Origin: Burkholderiales bacterium | GTDB taxonomy: Bacteria; Pseudomonadota; Gammaproteobacteria; Burkholderiales; Ga0077523 | Reading direction: 5' to 3' | Assembly (NCBI GenBank): GCA_022843925.1 | Contig: JALHMS010000033.1 | Location: 1-48,198 of the forward strand | DNA: 48,198 bases | In this document: positions 1-8,298 of the stretch, one piece after another | Numbering within the stretch: the stretch's first letter is position 1 | Layout: the number at the start of each line of letters is the position of its first letter | The notes under the pieces: generated by a model | Databases searched by the model: none | Told to the model about the DNA's origin: nothing | Seen by the model: the letters and a program-made list of their open reading frames with translations, nothing else | Made by a program: the position numbers and the translations under genes

Positions 1-718
1 AAGCGATCGTTCCGGTCGAGACGTTTCCTTGCATCCACCGCTTTCGGGGGCATGGCCCCCTCCTACAGGGCCACGGGCCGCCTCTCGGGCCGGTGGCCCG
101 CGGCGGCTCGGCCGCGTGGCGTACCAACAAGGCGGGACCCCTTGTATATCCCCCGTGGTGCGCCACGACCGCGGAGATGGCCGCGCTTCCTGTAGGAGCG
201 GGCCATGCCCCCGAAAGCGATCGTTCCGGTCGAGACGTTTCCTTGCATCCACCGCTTTCGGGGGCATGGCCCCCTCCTACAGGGCCTCGGGCCGCCTCTC
301 GGGCCGGTGGCCCGCGGCGGCTCGGCCGCGTGGCGTACCAACAAGGGGGGACCCCTTGTGTATCCCCCGTGGTGCGCCACGACCGCGGAGATGGCCGCGC
401 TTCCTGTAGGAGGGGGCCATGCCCCCGAAAGCGATCGTTCCGGTCGAGACGTTTCCTTGCATCCACCGCTTTCGGGGGCATGGCCCCCTCCTACAGGGCC
501 TCGGACCGCCTTTCGGGCCGGTGGCCCGCGGCGGCTTGGCCGCGTGGTGTACCAACAAGGGGGGACCCCTTGTATATCCCCCCGTGGTGCGCCACGACCG
601 CGGAGATGGCCGCGCTTCCTGTAGGAGCGGGCCATGCCCGCGAAAGCGATCGTTCCGGTTGAAGCGCTACCTTGCATCCACCGCTCTCGCGGCATGGGCC
701 CCTCCTACAGAACCCCAC
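1..718. repeat. 214-bp tandem repeat, three copies plus a partial fourth, built from REP-like palindromes
   Basis: The phrase AAGCGATCGTTCCGGT recurs at 1, 215, 429 and 644, giving units of 214, 214 and 215 bp and a partial last unit that fades near 718. Each unit carries two facing REP-like hairpins of the type GTAGGAGCGGGCCATGCCCG, and a middle module with a CAAGGGG/CCCCTTG hairpin and a GC-rich stretch. The same middle module occurs inverted at about 42880-42960. Long open frames cross the block in several phases on both strands because the unit lacks stops; I do not regard them as genes. Confidence 0.9.
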
Positions 719-736
719 GCCCTGCCCTGAATCGGA

Positions 737-1156
737 TCAGCTCATCCAGCCCAGCTCGCGCATCGCCCACGCCGCGTGCCAGATCTTCGTCATGTGCTTG
801 ATCTTCCCGCCGGCGAATTCGATGAAGTACACGTAGTCGCTGTTCGTGCTCTTGCCCGTGGGCGGCATCGGACCGCCCTGACCGCTGTGGGTACCGTGAA
901 AGACGGCGTAGGCGCACACGCTGCCGCGCTCGGCATCGGTCGCAAACGACTTCAGCGTGTAGCGCCCGTCCGGAATGAAAGTGAGCAGACCCTTCATCCA
1001 TTCCGTGTAGTCCTTCAACGTCTTCACGTCGGCCAGAGGCTCGGACTGCGATGCGAAGGTCGCATCCGGAACACAGTAGCCGCTGCAGGCCTCCCATCCT
1101 TTGCCGGACTCGCACGCTTCGAAGAATGCCTTTGCCGTTTCGGTGATCGTCGCCAT
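737..1156 (-). CDS. SnoaL-like / NTF2-fold polyketide-cyclase-family protein
   Basis: A 139-residue protein with the length and layout of the NTF2-like superfamily: an N-terminal helix (ITETAKAFFEACESGKGW), a central section ending in FHGTHSG, and a strand-rich C-terminus (YVYFIEFAGGKIKHMTKIWH). The GG-KI-H-IW ending is typical of SnoaL-like ester cyclases and small hydrolases. I chose the Met of MATITETAK because an AGGGA-like ribosome site lies about 10 bases upstream; an in-frame start 33 bases earlier adds a non-family, charged tail. No signal peptide is seen. Substrate is unknown. It stands alone between the repeat block and a divergent gene. Confidence 0.75.
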   Translation of the reverse strand: MATITETAKAFFEACESGKGWEACSGYCVPDATFASQSEPLADVKTLKDYTEWMKGLLTFIPDGRYTLKSFATDAERGSVCAYAVFHGTHSGQGGPMPPTGKSTNSDYVYFIEFAGGKIKHMTKIWHAAWAMRELGWMS

Positions 1157-1482
1157 GTCTCGCTTTTCCCTATGTTCTGCCCGGACCACTCCGAGTCGCG
1201 TCGAGTCTAGTGCGACAGTTTGCAGTTGCGTCTACCACCAGGAACTTTTTTTTCGTTTGGTTAGCATTCGGCAGAAGTCCGCACAGGCATGGTGCTGTCT
1301 GTGCGGTGCTTGCCGACCGCGGGTGCCCTTCTGCCCGACCATGGTGCGGTTCCGGCAGTACCTCGACGCCGGGGTCGGCGTATAGCCGGGCTTCCTTATA
1401 CTCCCGGCGCGGCGCCTTCCATGCCGCACGACCGCAGGCCCCTTGCCCGTGGTCGATGACCAACCTCTCCGCGGAGACAGCC
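1157..1482. other. Intergenic spacer between divergent genes
   Basis: About 325 bases that must hold the promoters for the SnoaL-like gene (leftward) and the DUF2780 lipoprotein (rightward). An A/T-rich tract lies around 1248-1266, unusual in this GC-rich sequence. Short open frames across it have no recognisable content. Confidence 0.5.
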
Positions 1483-1935
1483 ATGCACACCCGACGCGTA
1501 TTCCTCAGGACCCTCGCCGTTGTCCTGCCCGCCACAGCCCTCACCGCCTGCGAATCCCTGCCCCCGATGTTGGGCGGCAAGGCCGGCGGCGACGGCGACA
1601 TGATCGACGGTCTCACCAAGCAGACGGGCGTCAACAAGACCCAGGCCGCCGGCGGGTTGGGCGCCGTCCTCGCCCTCGCGAAGGAGAAGCTGTCCGGGGC
1701 CGACTTCTCGAAGATCGCGAACGTGATCCCCGGCGCGGACAAGTACTTGAAGTCGGCGACCGATCTCGGCGCGGTCTCGGGTAGTCTGGGCGACATGAAG
1801 GGCCTGACCGGCGCCCTCGGGAAGCTCGGGATGAGCGCCGACCAGAGCGCCAGGTTCCCGGCGGCGGTGACCGACCAGGTCAGCAAGCTCGGAGGTGCCG
1901 ACATCGGCAAGCTGCTGGGCGGCGTGCTGAAGTAA
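1483..1935 (+). CDS. DUF2780 (VcgC/VcgE-like) lipoprotein
   Basis: A 150-residue exported protein. The N-terminus has an RR pair, a hydrophobic stretch and a lipobox-like LTAC at residues 20-23 (Cys23), predicting a lipid-anchored product; the RR followed by F-L also resembles a Tat signal. The rest is a glycine/alanine/lysine-rich helical domain (LTKQTGVNKTQAAGGLGAVL, then SKIANVIPGADKYL) matching the DUF2780 family, whose function is unknown. The ATG at 1483 has GGAG 7 bases upstream; upstream in-frame starts would add 91 residues of unrelated sequence. The gene stands alone. Confidence 0.8.
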   Translation: MHTRRVFLRTLAVVLPATALTACESLPPMLGGKAGGDGDMIDGLTKQTGVNKTQAAGGLGAVLALAKEKLSGADFSKIANVIPGADKYLKSATDLGAVSGSLGDMKGLTGALGKLGMSADQSARFPAAVTDQVSKLGGADIGKLLGGVLK

Positions 1936-2061
1936 GTCGGACGCTCCCCGCGACCCGGCACCTCCCGGGTTGCGGGTGGCCATCGCGTCGACCGCCTACA
2001 ATCCGGGACGCAACGCCGCCGGAACCGTCTCGGCGGCGCCTCCGGAGGGACGTCCGTCGTC

Positions 2062-3084
2062 ATGACCGCACCACCGCTGACCCACCACGAGATCCTCGAG
2101 ATCGTCGAGCCCTTCGCCCGGCGCGGGCGCCGTGTCGATCTCGCCGGGAGCCAGCGCCTCGAACGGCGCCTGGCGTTCAAGCCGGTCGAGCACGGGGAAG
2201 CGATAGCAGCGGTGTCCGGTGTCGTCGAGACACTCGCGCTCGAGAACCCCCACGAAGGGTCCTTCCGCCTGACCCGGGTGCTCGCCCTGCCCTGCGGCCT
2301 CGAATCACGACTGCGCACCGACGGCCCCGATCCGGCGGAACTGCTGGCGCGCATCGAAGCCGTACCGCCATCGGCGCAGATCGAGGCGACCACCGATGCC
2401 GTGATCGCGCGCAGCCATCGCGTGGTCCGCACCGGCACGACGAACCCGGACGGCACACCCGGGACGCGCCTGATCCTCTCGGGCGGCGTCGCCCGCGTCG
2501 GCGATCTCACGCTCACGATGAACGTCCTCGACGTGAAGGGCACGCCCGGCGAGATCGAACTGCGCGCCACCCATGGCGCGAGGGACCTAGGCCACCTGCC
2601 CGAGGATCTGCTCGCCGTGCTGGGTTGGAGTTGGTCGCGCCTCACGCGGAACGAAGACGGCTGGAAGGCCGGCGTGCGCCTCGCGCGGACGGAACCCGAT
2701 CGCAGCGACGACGCGACCCGAAAGCTGGATGCCGTCGCGCAACACCTGGCACGCACGCTGGCGGAGGCCCCGGCCCGCTTCCATCGGCGCCATCTCGGCG
2801 CGCGCTGGCTCGTCTTCCTGCGCCGCGCCTTTCCACTGCTCGCCAGCATCGGCCTGATCGGCGGGACGCTCGCCATCCCGCGCGTGGACGTCGAGGGCGA
2901 GTCGATGATCCGCATGCTCATGTTCCACTCGCCGCCGCTGCTGCTCATCACGTTCTTCTGCATGCGCGAGTTGCCGCGCATCGAGATCCCGCCGCTGCCG
3001 CGCCGCCCGCGCGAGGCGACCTGGATGCCTGCGGACGCCGACCGGACTGCGACCGACGCCACGGCGGCGCTTCGTCCGCACTGA
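2062..3084 (+). CDS. Unrecognised membrane-anchored protein
   Basis: 340 residues that I cannot assign to a family. Residues 1 to about 245 look soluble and alpha/beta, with acidic and arginine-rich segments and no catalytic motif I know. Two hydrophobic segments follow near the C-terminus (around LLASIGLIGGTLAIP and MFHSPPLLLITFFCM), with a short proline-rich tail. The topology suggests a large domain held to the inner membrane by a C-terminal hairpin. A GGAGGGA ribosome site precedes the ATG. It lies 46 bases ahead of the MoxR ATPase on the same strand, so it may belong to that ATPase/VWA unit. No signal peptide is visible. Confidence 0.7.
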   Translation: MTAPPLTHHEILEIVEPFARRGRRVDLAGSQRLERRLAFKPVEHGEAIAAVSGVVETLALENPHEGSFRLTRVLALPCGLESRLRTDGPDPAELLARIEAVPPSAQIEATTDAVIARSHRVVRTGTTNPDGTPGTRLILSGGVARVGDLTLTMNVLDVKGTPGEIELRATHGARDLGHLPEDLLAVLGWSWSRLTRNEDGWKAGVRLARTEPDRSDDATRKLDAVAQHLARTLAEAPARFHRRHLGARWLVFLRRAFPLLASIGLIGGTLAIPRVDVEGESMIRMLMFHSPPLLLITFFCMRELPRIEIPPLPRRPREATWMPADADRTATDATAALRPH

Positions 3085-3130
3085 GACGCGGCCGCCCCCA
3101 CCCTTCTCGAATCCACCGCCCCGCCGCGCC

Positions 3131-4240
3131 ATGCCCGCCAACCCGATGAACATCCCACCCGTCTCGATCGCCATGGCGAAGTCCGCCCTGATCGAGCAGT
3201 ACGCCGACCCGGTGCTGCGACGCCGTGCGTCGATGCTGTGGGGCACGCGGGGCGTGGGGAAGTCGTCCATCGTCCGGCAGGTGGCGGACCACTACGGCGT
3301 GCCGCTGGTGGACCTGCGGCTCACGACCATCGAACCGGTCGACATCCGCGGCGCCATCTACGCCGACGACGCGCTGGGCAAAACGGTCTGGTTCCCCCCC
3401 GAGTTCCTGCCCTCGCCGGATGCGCCGGCGGGCATCCTCTTTCTCGACGAACTCACCGCCGCGGACCAGCGCCTGCAGATCTCGGCGTACTCGCTGATCC
3501 TCGATCGCCGCGTCGGCAACTATCGGCTGCCCGACGGCTGGCAGGTGATCGCCGCGGGCAATGCGAGCTTCCACGATGCCGTGAGCCACGACATGGGCAC
3601 GGCGCTCGCCGACCGCATGTTCCACTTCAACGTGCAGACCGTGATCGAGGCGTTCCTCGCGCACGCCGTCGCGATGGACTTCGCCCCCGAGGTGATGGCG
3701 TACCTGAAGGTCCGACCCGACCGGCTCGACGACACGCAGACGCAGCTCGCGAACGACCACCTCATCGGAGCCAGTCCGCGCGGGTGGGAAGACATCTCCA
3801 ACGTGCTGCGCTCCGGACTCTCCGACGCCGCGAAGCGGGTCTTCGTGCAAGGGCGCATCGGTGCGGCGAACGCCGCCGAGTTCTTCGGCGTGCTGCGCGA
3901 GATCCAGGCCGCCGTCGATGTCGTGCGCCTGCTCGCTGCGAAGCCGGGCGACGAGACTGCCGCGCTGCTGCCGCGGACGCTCGACGGCCTCTACGGGATG
4001 ATCTACGGCCTGCTCGCCGCGAGCCGCGAGTCCCCCGCCCTCGGACGCGCGCTCGAGATCGTCGAACAACTTCCCGAGGCGCGCGGCACGACCTCGCTCC
4101 CGGTGCGCGAGGCCCAGACGCTCGCGATGGAACTGCTCATGCAGGAGGCCCTGGAGCACGGCCTCGAGACCACGATCCTCGACAGCCCCGCATACCAGCG
4201 CTACAGCGACGCGCGGCGCGCGGCGGAACGCGGTGCCTGA
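3131..4240 (+). CDS. MoxR-family AAA+ ATPase
   Basis: 369 residues with the full AAA+ set: Walker A GTRGVGKS at 38-45, Walker B ILFLDE at 102-107, sensor-1 Asn in AAGN near 144, and the arginine-finger segment ADRMFHF near 160. MoxR ATPases act as chaperone-like remodelling enzymes, usually paired with a von Willebrand A (VWA) protein encoded just downstream, as here. The next gene starts 8 bases before this stop, indicating translational coupling. No good ribosome site precedes the first ATG; ATGs 15 and 42 bases downstream remain possible. The client protein is not evident. Confidence 0.9.
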   Translation: MPANPMNIPPVSIAMAKSALIEQYADPVLRRRASMLWGTRGVGKSSIVRQVADHYGVPLVDLRLTTIEPVDIRGAIYADDALGKTVWFPPEFLPSPDAPAGILFLDELTAADQRLQISAYSLILDRRVGNYRLPDGWQVIAAGNASFHDAVSHDMGTALADRMFHFNVQTVIEAFLAHAVAMDFAPEVMAYLKVRPDRLDDTQTQLANDHLIGASPRGWEDISNVLRSGLSDAAKRVFVQGRIGAANAAEFFGVLREIQAAVDVVRLLAAKPGDETAALLPRTLDGLYGMIYGLLAASRESPALGRALEIVEQLPEARGTTSLPVREAQTLAMELLMQEALEHGLETTILDSPAYQRYSDARRAAERGA

Positions 4241-5606
4241 AGGCGCGGCACCGCCCTCCCATCGCGGCACGCGCGCGATCCAGCGCATGGTGGAGTTCGC
4301 GCCGTCCACCGGCGGGCTCGCGCTGTGGATGCACCACCGCGACCTCCCCGACGATGGCGCGGCGCCGCTCATCGCCACGGACGGTCGGACGATCTTCTAC
4401 GGGGCGGCGTTCGAGCGACTGCCCATCGCGCAACAGGCGGGACTCGTCGCCCACGAGGTGCTGCACGTGGCGCTGCGACATCCGCAGCGCTTCCTCGATC
4501 TGAAGAGCCTCGTCGGCGATGTCGACCTCGCGCTCTTCAACCTCTGCGCGGACGCCATCGTGAACAGCGCCCTCGACCACCTGACTTGGCTGACGCTGCC
4601 GGACGCGTCGGTGTTCCTCGACAAGCTGCTCACGACGGCGCTGGACATCGATCAAACCGTCGAGAAATCGCTGCTGCAGTGGGACGTCGAACAGCTCTAT
4701 CGCGCCATCGACGATCGTCGTCCGCCCGATCGCGGCGGCAAGGGTCGCGATCCGCGTCGCGCGGAGGGCGGCGAGGCGCAAGGGGCACGCGGCACGGCGG
4801 CGGCAGCATCGCGCCGCGAGGATCCCGAACCCGCCGATACCGGCCCGCGCGCCGACGGTCCGAAGTCCGCACGCGCGCGGGCGATGGCCGATCCACGACA
4901 CGCCGACCTGCTGCCGACGCCCGACGCGCAAAGCGCTCCGGAGCAGGAGGCCGAGCAGGCGCGGGAGTGGAGCGAGCGCCTCCTCCGCGCCCACGCGGGC
5001 GACGGCGAGCATTCGATGCTGCGCGCACTCATCGCGGACCTGCCGAAGGTACGCACGCCATGGGAACAGGTGCTGCGCACGCGTCTCGCGCGAAGCCTCA
5101 CGCCGAAGCCGGAGGTGTCGTGGTCACGGCCCTCGCGCTCGTATCTGGCGAACCAGGGCCGCGCGGGACCCTCGCGCCGCATGCCCTGGGAGCCCGGCTT
5201 CAGCGGACGCAGGACCGCCCCGCGGCTCGTGGTGGTGGTGGATGTGTCGGGCTCGGTCGACGAAGCACTGCTGGAGCGCTTCGCGCGCGAGATCGAGGCC
5301 ATCACGCGACGGCTCGCAGCATCACTCGTCCTCGTGATCGGTGACATGCAGGTGCGACGCGTGGCGCACTTCGCCCCGGGGCGTTCCGACCTGCGCAGCA
5401 TCGAGTTCCACGGCGGCGGCGGCACCGACTTCACGCCTCTGCTCGAGGAGGCCGATCGCCACGACCCGGACATGACCGTGGTGCTGACGGACCTGCAGGG
5501 GCCCGCGAGATTCCGGCCGCGGTCGGCCGTACTGTGGGTGGTGCCGGAGGCGTGGCGGTCGGCGGAACCGCCGTTCGGGAGGAGGCTCGTGCTGGGGATG
5601 ACGTGA
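4233..5606 (+). CDS. DUF2201-type VWA protein with a metallopeptidase-like N-terminal domain
   Basis: 457 residues from a GTG start overlapping the MoxR stop. The N-terminal domain has HEVLH at 74-78 in the context LVAHEVLHVALRH, the zinc-peptidase-like HExxH of DUF2201_N. A charged, low-complexity linker spans about 160-245. The C-terminal VWA-like domain has a MIDAS motif DVSGS at 337-341, a GGGTDF segment and a later VLTDLQG, so metal-ion adhesion is plausible. This pairing with MoxR is widespread in bacteria; its target is unknown. Whether the HExxH is catalytic cannot be told from sequence. An internal ATG at 4287 is a less likely start. Confidence 0.88.
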   Translation: MPEGAAPPSHRGTRAIQRMVEFAPSTGGLALWMHHRDLPDDGAAPLIATDGRTIFYGAAFERLPIAQQAGLVAHEVLHVALRHPQRFLDLKSLVGDVDLALFNLCADAIVNSALDHLTWLTLPDASVFLDKLLTTALDIDQTVEKSLLQWDVEQLYRAIDDRRPPDRGGKGRDPRRAEGGEAQGARGTAAAASRREDPEPADTGPRADGPKSARARAMADPRHADLLPTPDAQSAPEQEAEQAREWSERLLRAHAGDGEHSMLRALIADLPKVRTPWEQVLRTRLARSLTPKPEVSWSRPSRSYLANQGRAGPSRRMPWEPGFSGRRTAPRLVVVVDVSGSVDEALLERFAREIEAITRRLAASLVLVIGDMQVRRVAHFAPGRSDLRSIEFHGGGGTDFTPLLEEADRHDPDMTVVLTDLQGPARFRPRSAVLWVVPEAWRSAEPPFGRRLVLGMT

Positions 5607-5711
5607 CGGCTGGCCGACGCGATCCACTCATCGACGGCGCACGGGCTCCGTCGCTCGACACGCCGGCGCTCGCGGCCTCTGCTGCACCGCGACCGCCGAC
5701 GAACAGCCCGA

Positions 5712-6146
5712 TCACTCCGGTAGCACGACGCCGGAACCTCCCATCTCCGCGGGAATGTCCTTCATCTTGGGCAGGCCGTCGTGGATATGGAGGACGGTCT
5801 CCTCGTAGAACACGTGCAGATGCGGATCGAACGGCATGTCGGGGATGATCGCCGCGTAGACATCCACGAGCTTCATCTCCGGATGATCGGTGAACACGTG
5901 CCCGCCGCAGGTCTTGCACCACTTCCGGAAGCTGCGCGAGGTCTTGTTGTAGGTCCCGATGTTGTCGGCACCTTTCGTGACCACCACGGCATCGGGCTGC
6001 CAGAGCGTGAAGGCGTTCACCGGCCCCGCCGACCACGTGCGGCAGGAATCGCAGTGGCAATAACCCATGGCGACGGGTTCACCAGTCACTGTGAACTCCA
6101 CCGACCCGCAGAAACACTTTCCCAGGTACGACTTTCCTTCGCTCAT
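5712..6146 (-). CDS. GFA-family (Mss4-like fold) zinc protein
   Basis: 144 residues of the family named after glutathione-dependent formaldehyde-activating enzyme. The zinc cysteines are visible: C11 and C13 in CFCGS, C30, C32 and C35 in CHCDSC, and C77 and C80 in CKTCGG. The body matches the GFA layout (GxCHCDSCRTWSAGPVNAF, then RxFCxxCGGHVFTDHP). The start has a GGAGAGAG ribosome site. Many GFA proteins do not act on formaldehyde, so the reaction is left open. It lies downstream of the ammonium transporter and its 59-aa partner on the same strand, 131 bases away, and may be read from the same message. Confidence 0.85.
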   Translation of the reverse strand: MSEGKSYLGKCFCGSVEFTVTGEPVAMGYCHCDSCRTWSAGPVNAFTLWQPDAVVVTKGADNIGTYNKTSRSFRKWCKTCGGHVFTDHPEMKLVDVYAAIIPDMPFDPHLHVFYEETVLHIHDGLPKMKDIPAEMGGSGVVLPE

Positions 6147-6277
6147 CTGCTCTCTCCATACGTTTCGTCTTGCCGCCGGAGGCGGGGCCGACATGGGTTC
6201 GGCCTGGGAAGGACGATACCCCGATGAAGACAGCGACGTCGTTGATCCGACGCATTCCGCCGCGATGGGCGGACCCG

Positions 6278-6457
6278 TCACTCGTAGCCGCTCTCCTCCA
6301 GCTTGCGGGTCACGCGCTTCTCGTGCCGCATCGCGTTGAAGATCACGAAACCGGCCACCAGCAGCATCAGGACGAAAATCGCCTTCAGCATTCCCGGGGA
6401 GTCCGCCCCGGTGAAATAGGCCGTGGCACCTTCCCAGCTCTTGATCGGACTGCCCAT
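6278..6457 (-). CDS. 59-aa single-pass membrane protein next to the ammonium transporter
   Basis: A short frame found by hand. It begins MGSPIKSWEGATAYFTGADS, has one hydrophobic helix from about 24 to 43 (LKAIFVLMLLVAGFVIFNAM), and ends in a basic then acidic tail (RHEKRVTRKLEESGYE). A purine-rich GGAGAGAG site precedes the ATG. The gene starts 39 bases after the transporter stop and is co-oriented, so the two probably share a message. The positive-inside rule puts the C-terminus in the cytoplasm. It has no resemblance to a PII protein, the usual Amt partner. Function unknown; an accessory subunit is an inference from position. Confidence 0.75.
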   Translation of the reverse strand: MGSPIKSWEGATAYFTGADSPGMLKAIFVLMLLVAGFVIFNAMRHEKRVTRKLEESGYE

Positions 6458-6496
6458 GATGGCTCTCTCCGCTTTTCGGGAATGCTGCGAACGTGA

Positions 6497-7825
6497 TCAG
6501 GTCGCTCGCGCCGCGAGGCGCTCGCGCCCGTTGCCGGTGGCGGGCGTGCTGTTCTCGGGATAGGGGTGCGTGGCGATCTCGGCGAGATCGAGACCGAGTT
6601 CCTCCACGGACGACGCCACCCGAAGACGGCCCAGTGCCTTGAGGACATAGGCGATGACGAAGCCCGGGACGAAGCCGAGCAGCGCCATCACGAACGCGCC
6701 CCCGATCTGCCCGCCGAGGTTGATCGGCGGGGCCTCGCCCGCATTCGGGTAGCCCGAGGCAAGAACACCGACCATCACGACGCCGTAGAAGCCCGTCGCA
6801 CCGTGCACTGCCACGGCGCCCACGGCATCGTCGATCCGCGCCTTCTCGATCAGCGTCGCCACCGGCTTGATGATGCACCCACCGATGAAGGCGACCAGGA
6901 ACGCGAGCGGCGGATAGTAGAGCTCGAGCCCGGGCGCGACGGAGATGATCCCGGCGAGGGCGCCGGACATCATCCAGAACGGATTGCCGCGGCTCATCAC
7001 GTACGCACCGATCACGCCGCCGGAGAATCCCATGAGCGTGTTGAATGCGAAGGCCGACAGCGTCGCGGGCGTGTTGAAGATCGTCATCCACTGCGCGTTC
7101 TGCTGCCAGATGATGCAGCCACCCAGGAAGCCGAAGAAGCCCACGATGATCATCATCAGCCCGATCACGGTCATCGGCATGCTGTGCCCCGCGATCTCGT
7201 TCGCAGTGCCGTCCGGGTTGAACCTGCCGATGCGCCCGCCGAGCTGGATGAGCACACCGAGAGAGAAGAAGCCGGCGACGGTATGGACACAGCCGGCCGC
7301 GGCGGTGTCGTGGAAGCCCCATCGGGTGGTGAGCCAGCCCGTCGGATGCCAGCCCCACGACGCCGCGAGGATCCAGACGAAGGAACCGAGCGCGATCGCG
7401 AGGATGATGAAGGCACTGAGACGGATGCGCTCGATGACCGCACCCGACAGGATCGACGCCGTGGTCGCCGAGAACATCATGAACGCCGCCCAGAAGACGC
7501 CGGTCGCGTTGTCCCCGAGATTCGGCCCCATCGACATGCTCCACGGGACACCGGCGGCACCCGCCTCGAAATCGGGAGACAGTCCCTTGTACATCGCGAG
7601 GTAGATCCACCAGCCGATCGCGTAGAACGCGGGCACGGTGAACGCGAAGGCCAGGATGTTCTTCACGCCGGAGGCGAGCGTGTTCTTGACCCGCGAAGCC
7701 CCCATCTCGTAGGCGAGAAAGCCGGCGTGGATGAGCACCATGACCGCGGTGCACCACCAGTAGTAGACCTCCATGTTGATGGTGCTCGCCATCTTCACCG
7801 CCCGTTCCAGTTCTTCCGGAGTCAT
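6497..7825 (-). CDS. amt: Ammonium transporter, Amt/Mep/Rh family
   Basis: 442 residues with about eleven hydrophobic segments. The conserved pore elements are present: Asp173 in GFHDTAAAG, and the twin histidines His181 (GCVHTVAG) and His341 (AVHGATGFYG). It moves ammonium or ammonia across the inner membrane. The start MTPEELERAV has an AGAGGTG ribosome site; Met12 is an alternative. The C-terminal tail after the last helix is cytoplasmic and serine/glutamate rich. No glnK lies beside it; instead a 59-aa membrane protein follows. A sigma-54 promoter about 110 bases upstream suggests induction under nitrogen limitation. Confidence 0.95.
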   Translation of the reverse strand: MTPEELERAVKMASTINMEVYYWWCTAVMVLIHAGFLAYEMGASRVKNTLASGVKNILAFAFTVPAFYAIGWWIYLAMYKGLSPDFEAGAAGVPWSMSMGPNLGDNATGVFWAAFMMFSATTASILSGAVIERIRLSAFIILAIALGSFVWILAASWGWHPTGWLTTRWGFHDTAAAGCVHTVAGFFSLGVLIQLGGRIGRFNPDGTANEIAGHSMPMTVIGLMMIIVGFFGFLGGCIIWQQNAQWMTIFNTPATLSAFAFNTLMGFSGGVIGAYVMSRGNPFWMMSGALAGIISVAPGLELYYPPLAFLVAFIGGCIIKPVATLIEKARIDDAVGAVAVHGATGFYGVVMVGVLASGYPNAGEAPPINLGGQIGGAFVMALLGFVPGFVIAYVLKALGRLRVASSVEELGLDLAEIATHPYPENSTPATGNGRERLAARAT

Positions 7826-8298
7826 GCCGCACACCTCTCGAATGCCCGTCGCGTGAAGATCGAAGGGCCGACTCACAGGGGAACGCGGCCGCCGGGCGTC
7901 GCGGATTTCCTCATGGTTCGGCTGGCCGCTTTTGCAAGACCCTTTTCGCAACAACCGAGCCATCACGCCAAAGCCCCGTGCCCATCGTGAGATCACCGTC
8001 CGGCGCCCCGATTCCCGCACCCGCGCAGAGCGAGCCACCGTCCGGCGCACCTCGGTCGTGCACCACGCGAACCGCACCGGCGTGCGCACCGGCGTGCGCA
8101 CCGAAGGCGGTACGGCCATCGGTCGCCATCCAGAAGACCGACGCATCGTCCGGGGCATGGTGTCGTCCCGCGAGGCGCATCCCCGGCGGGAAGAACTCGC
8201 CGGTTCCGCGGGCGATGCAGGGCCTGTGTTCCGGGCGCTTCCGGTGCATCCTATGGGGAGGCGGCCCGAACGGTCGTCGATCCCGAGGAGAACCCCCA
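7826..8298. other. Divergent intergenic region between amt and soxC
   Basis: 473 bases holding the amt leader and sigma-54 promoter on one side and the soxC start on the other. At about 8072-8103 a 12-base phrase, GTGCGCACCGGC, is repeated in tandem and contains the palindrome GTGCGCAC. This lies 110-160 bases upstream of the sigma-54 promoter, where an enhancer-binding protein would sit, but it is not a good NtrC consensus. No gene is recognised; in-frame extension of soxC through this region is rejected. Confidence 0.5.
7947..7962 (-). promoter_or_regulatory. Sigma-54 (-24/-12) promoter for the ammonium transporter
   Basis: Read on the minus strand the site is TGGCTCGGTTGTTGCG, against the consensus TGGCAC-N5-TTGCW. 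The invariant GG and GC are exactly 10 bases apart and 8 of the 10 fixed consensus bases ahead of W match or sit in the preferred class. Transcription would start near 7936, leaving a leader of about 110 bases before the transporter ATG. Amt genes are classic NtrC/sigma-54 targets, which supports the call. Confidence 0.65.

Noticed and set aside
29-730. Several 75-210 codon frames in the first repeat block
   Set aside because: They follow the 214-bp repeat, occur on both strands, and have no ribosome site or domain.
6425-6440. Plus-strand TGGCACCTTCCCAGC as a second sigma-54 site
   Set aside because: The -12 element lacks TTGC and it lies inside the 59-codon gene on the wrong strand for any neighbour.
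7978-8298. In-frame upstream extension of soxC to an ATG or other start before 8299
   Set aside because: The extension has no Tat signal at its start, and the GTG at 8299 has GAGGAG 8 bases upstream and places the RR motif normally.
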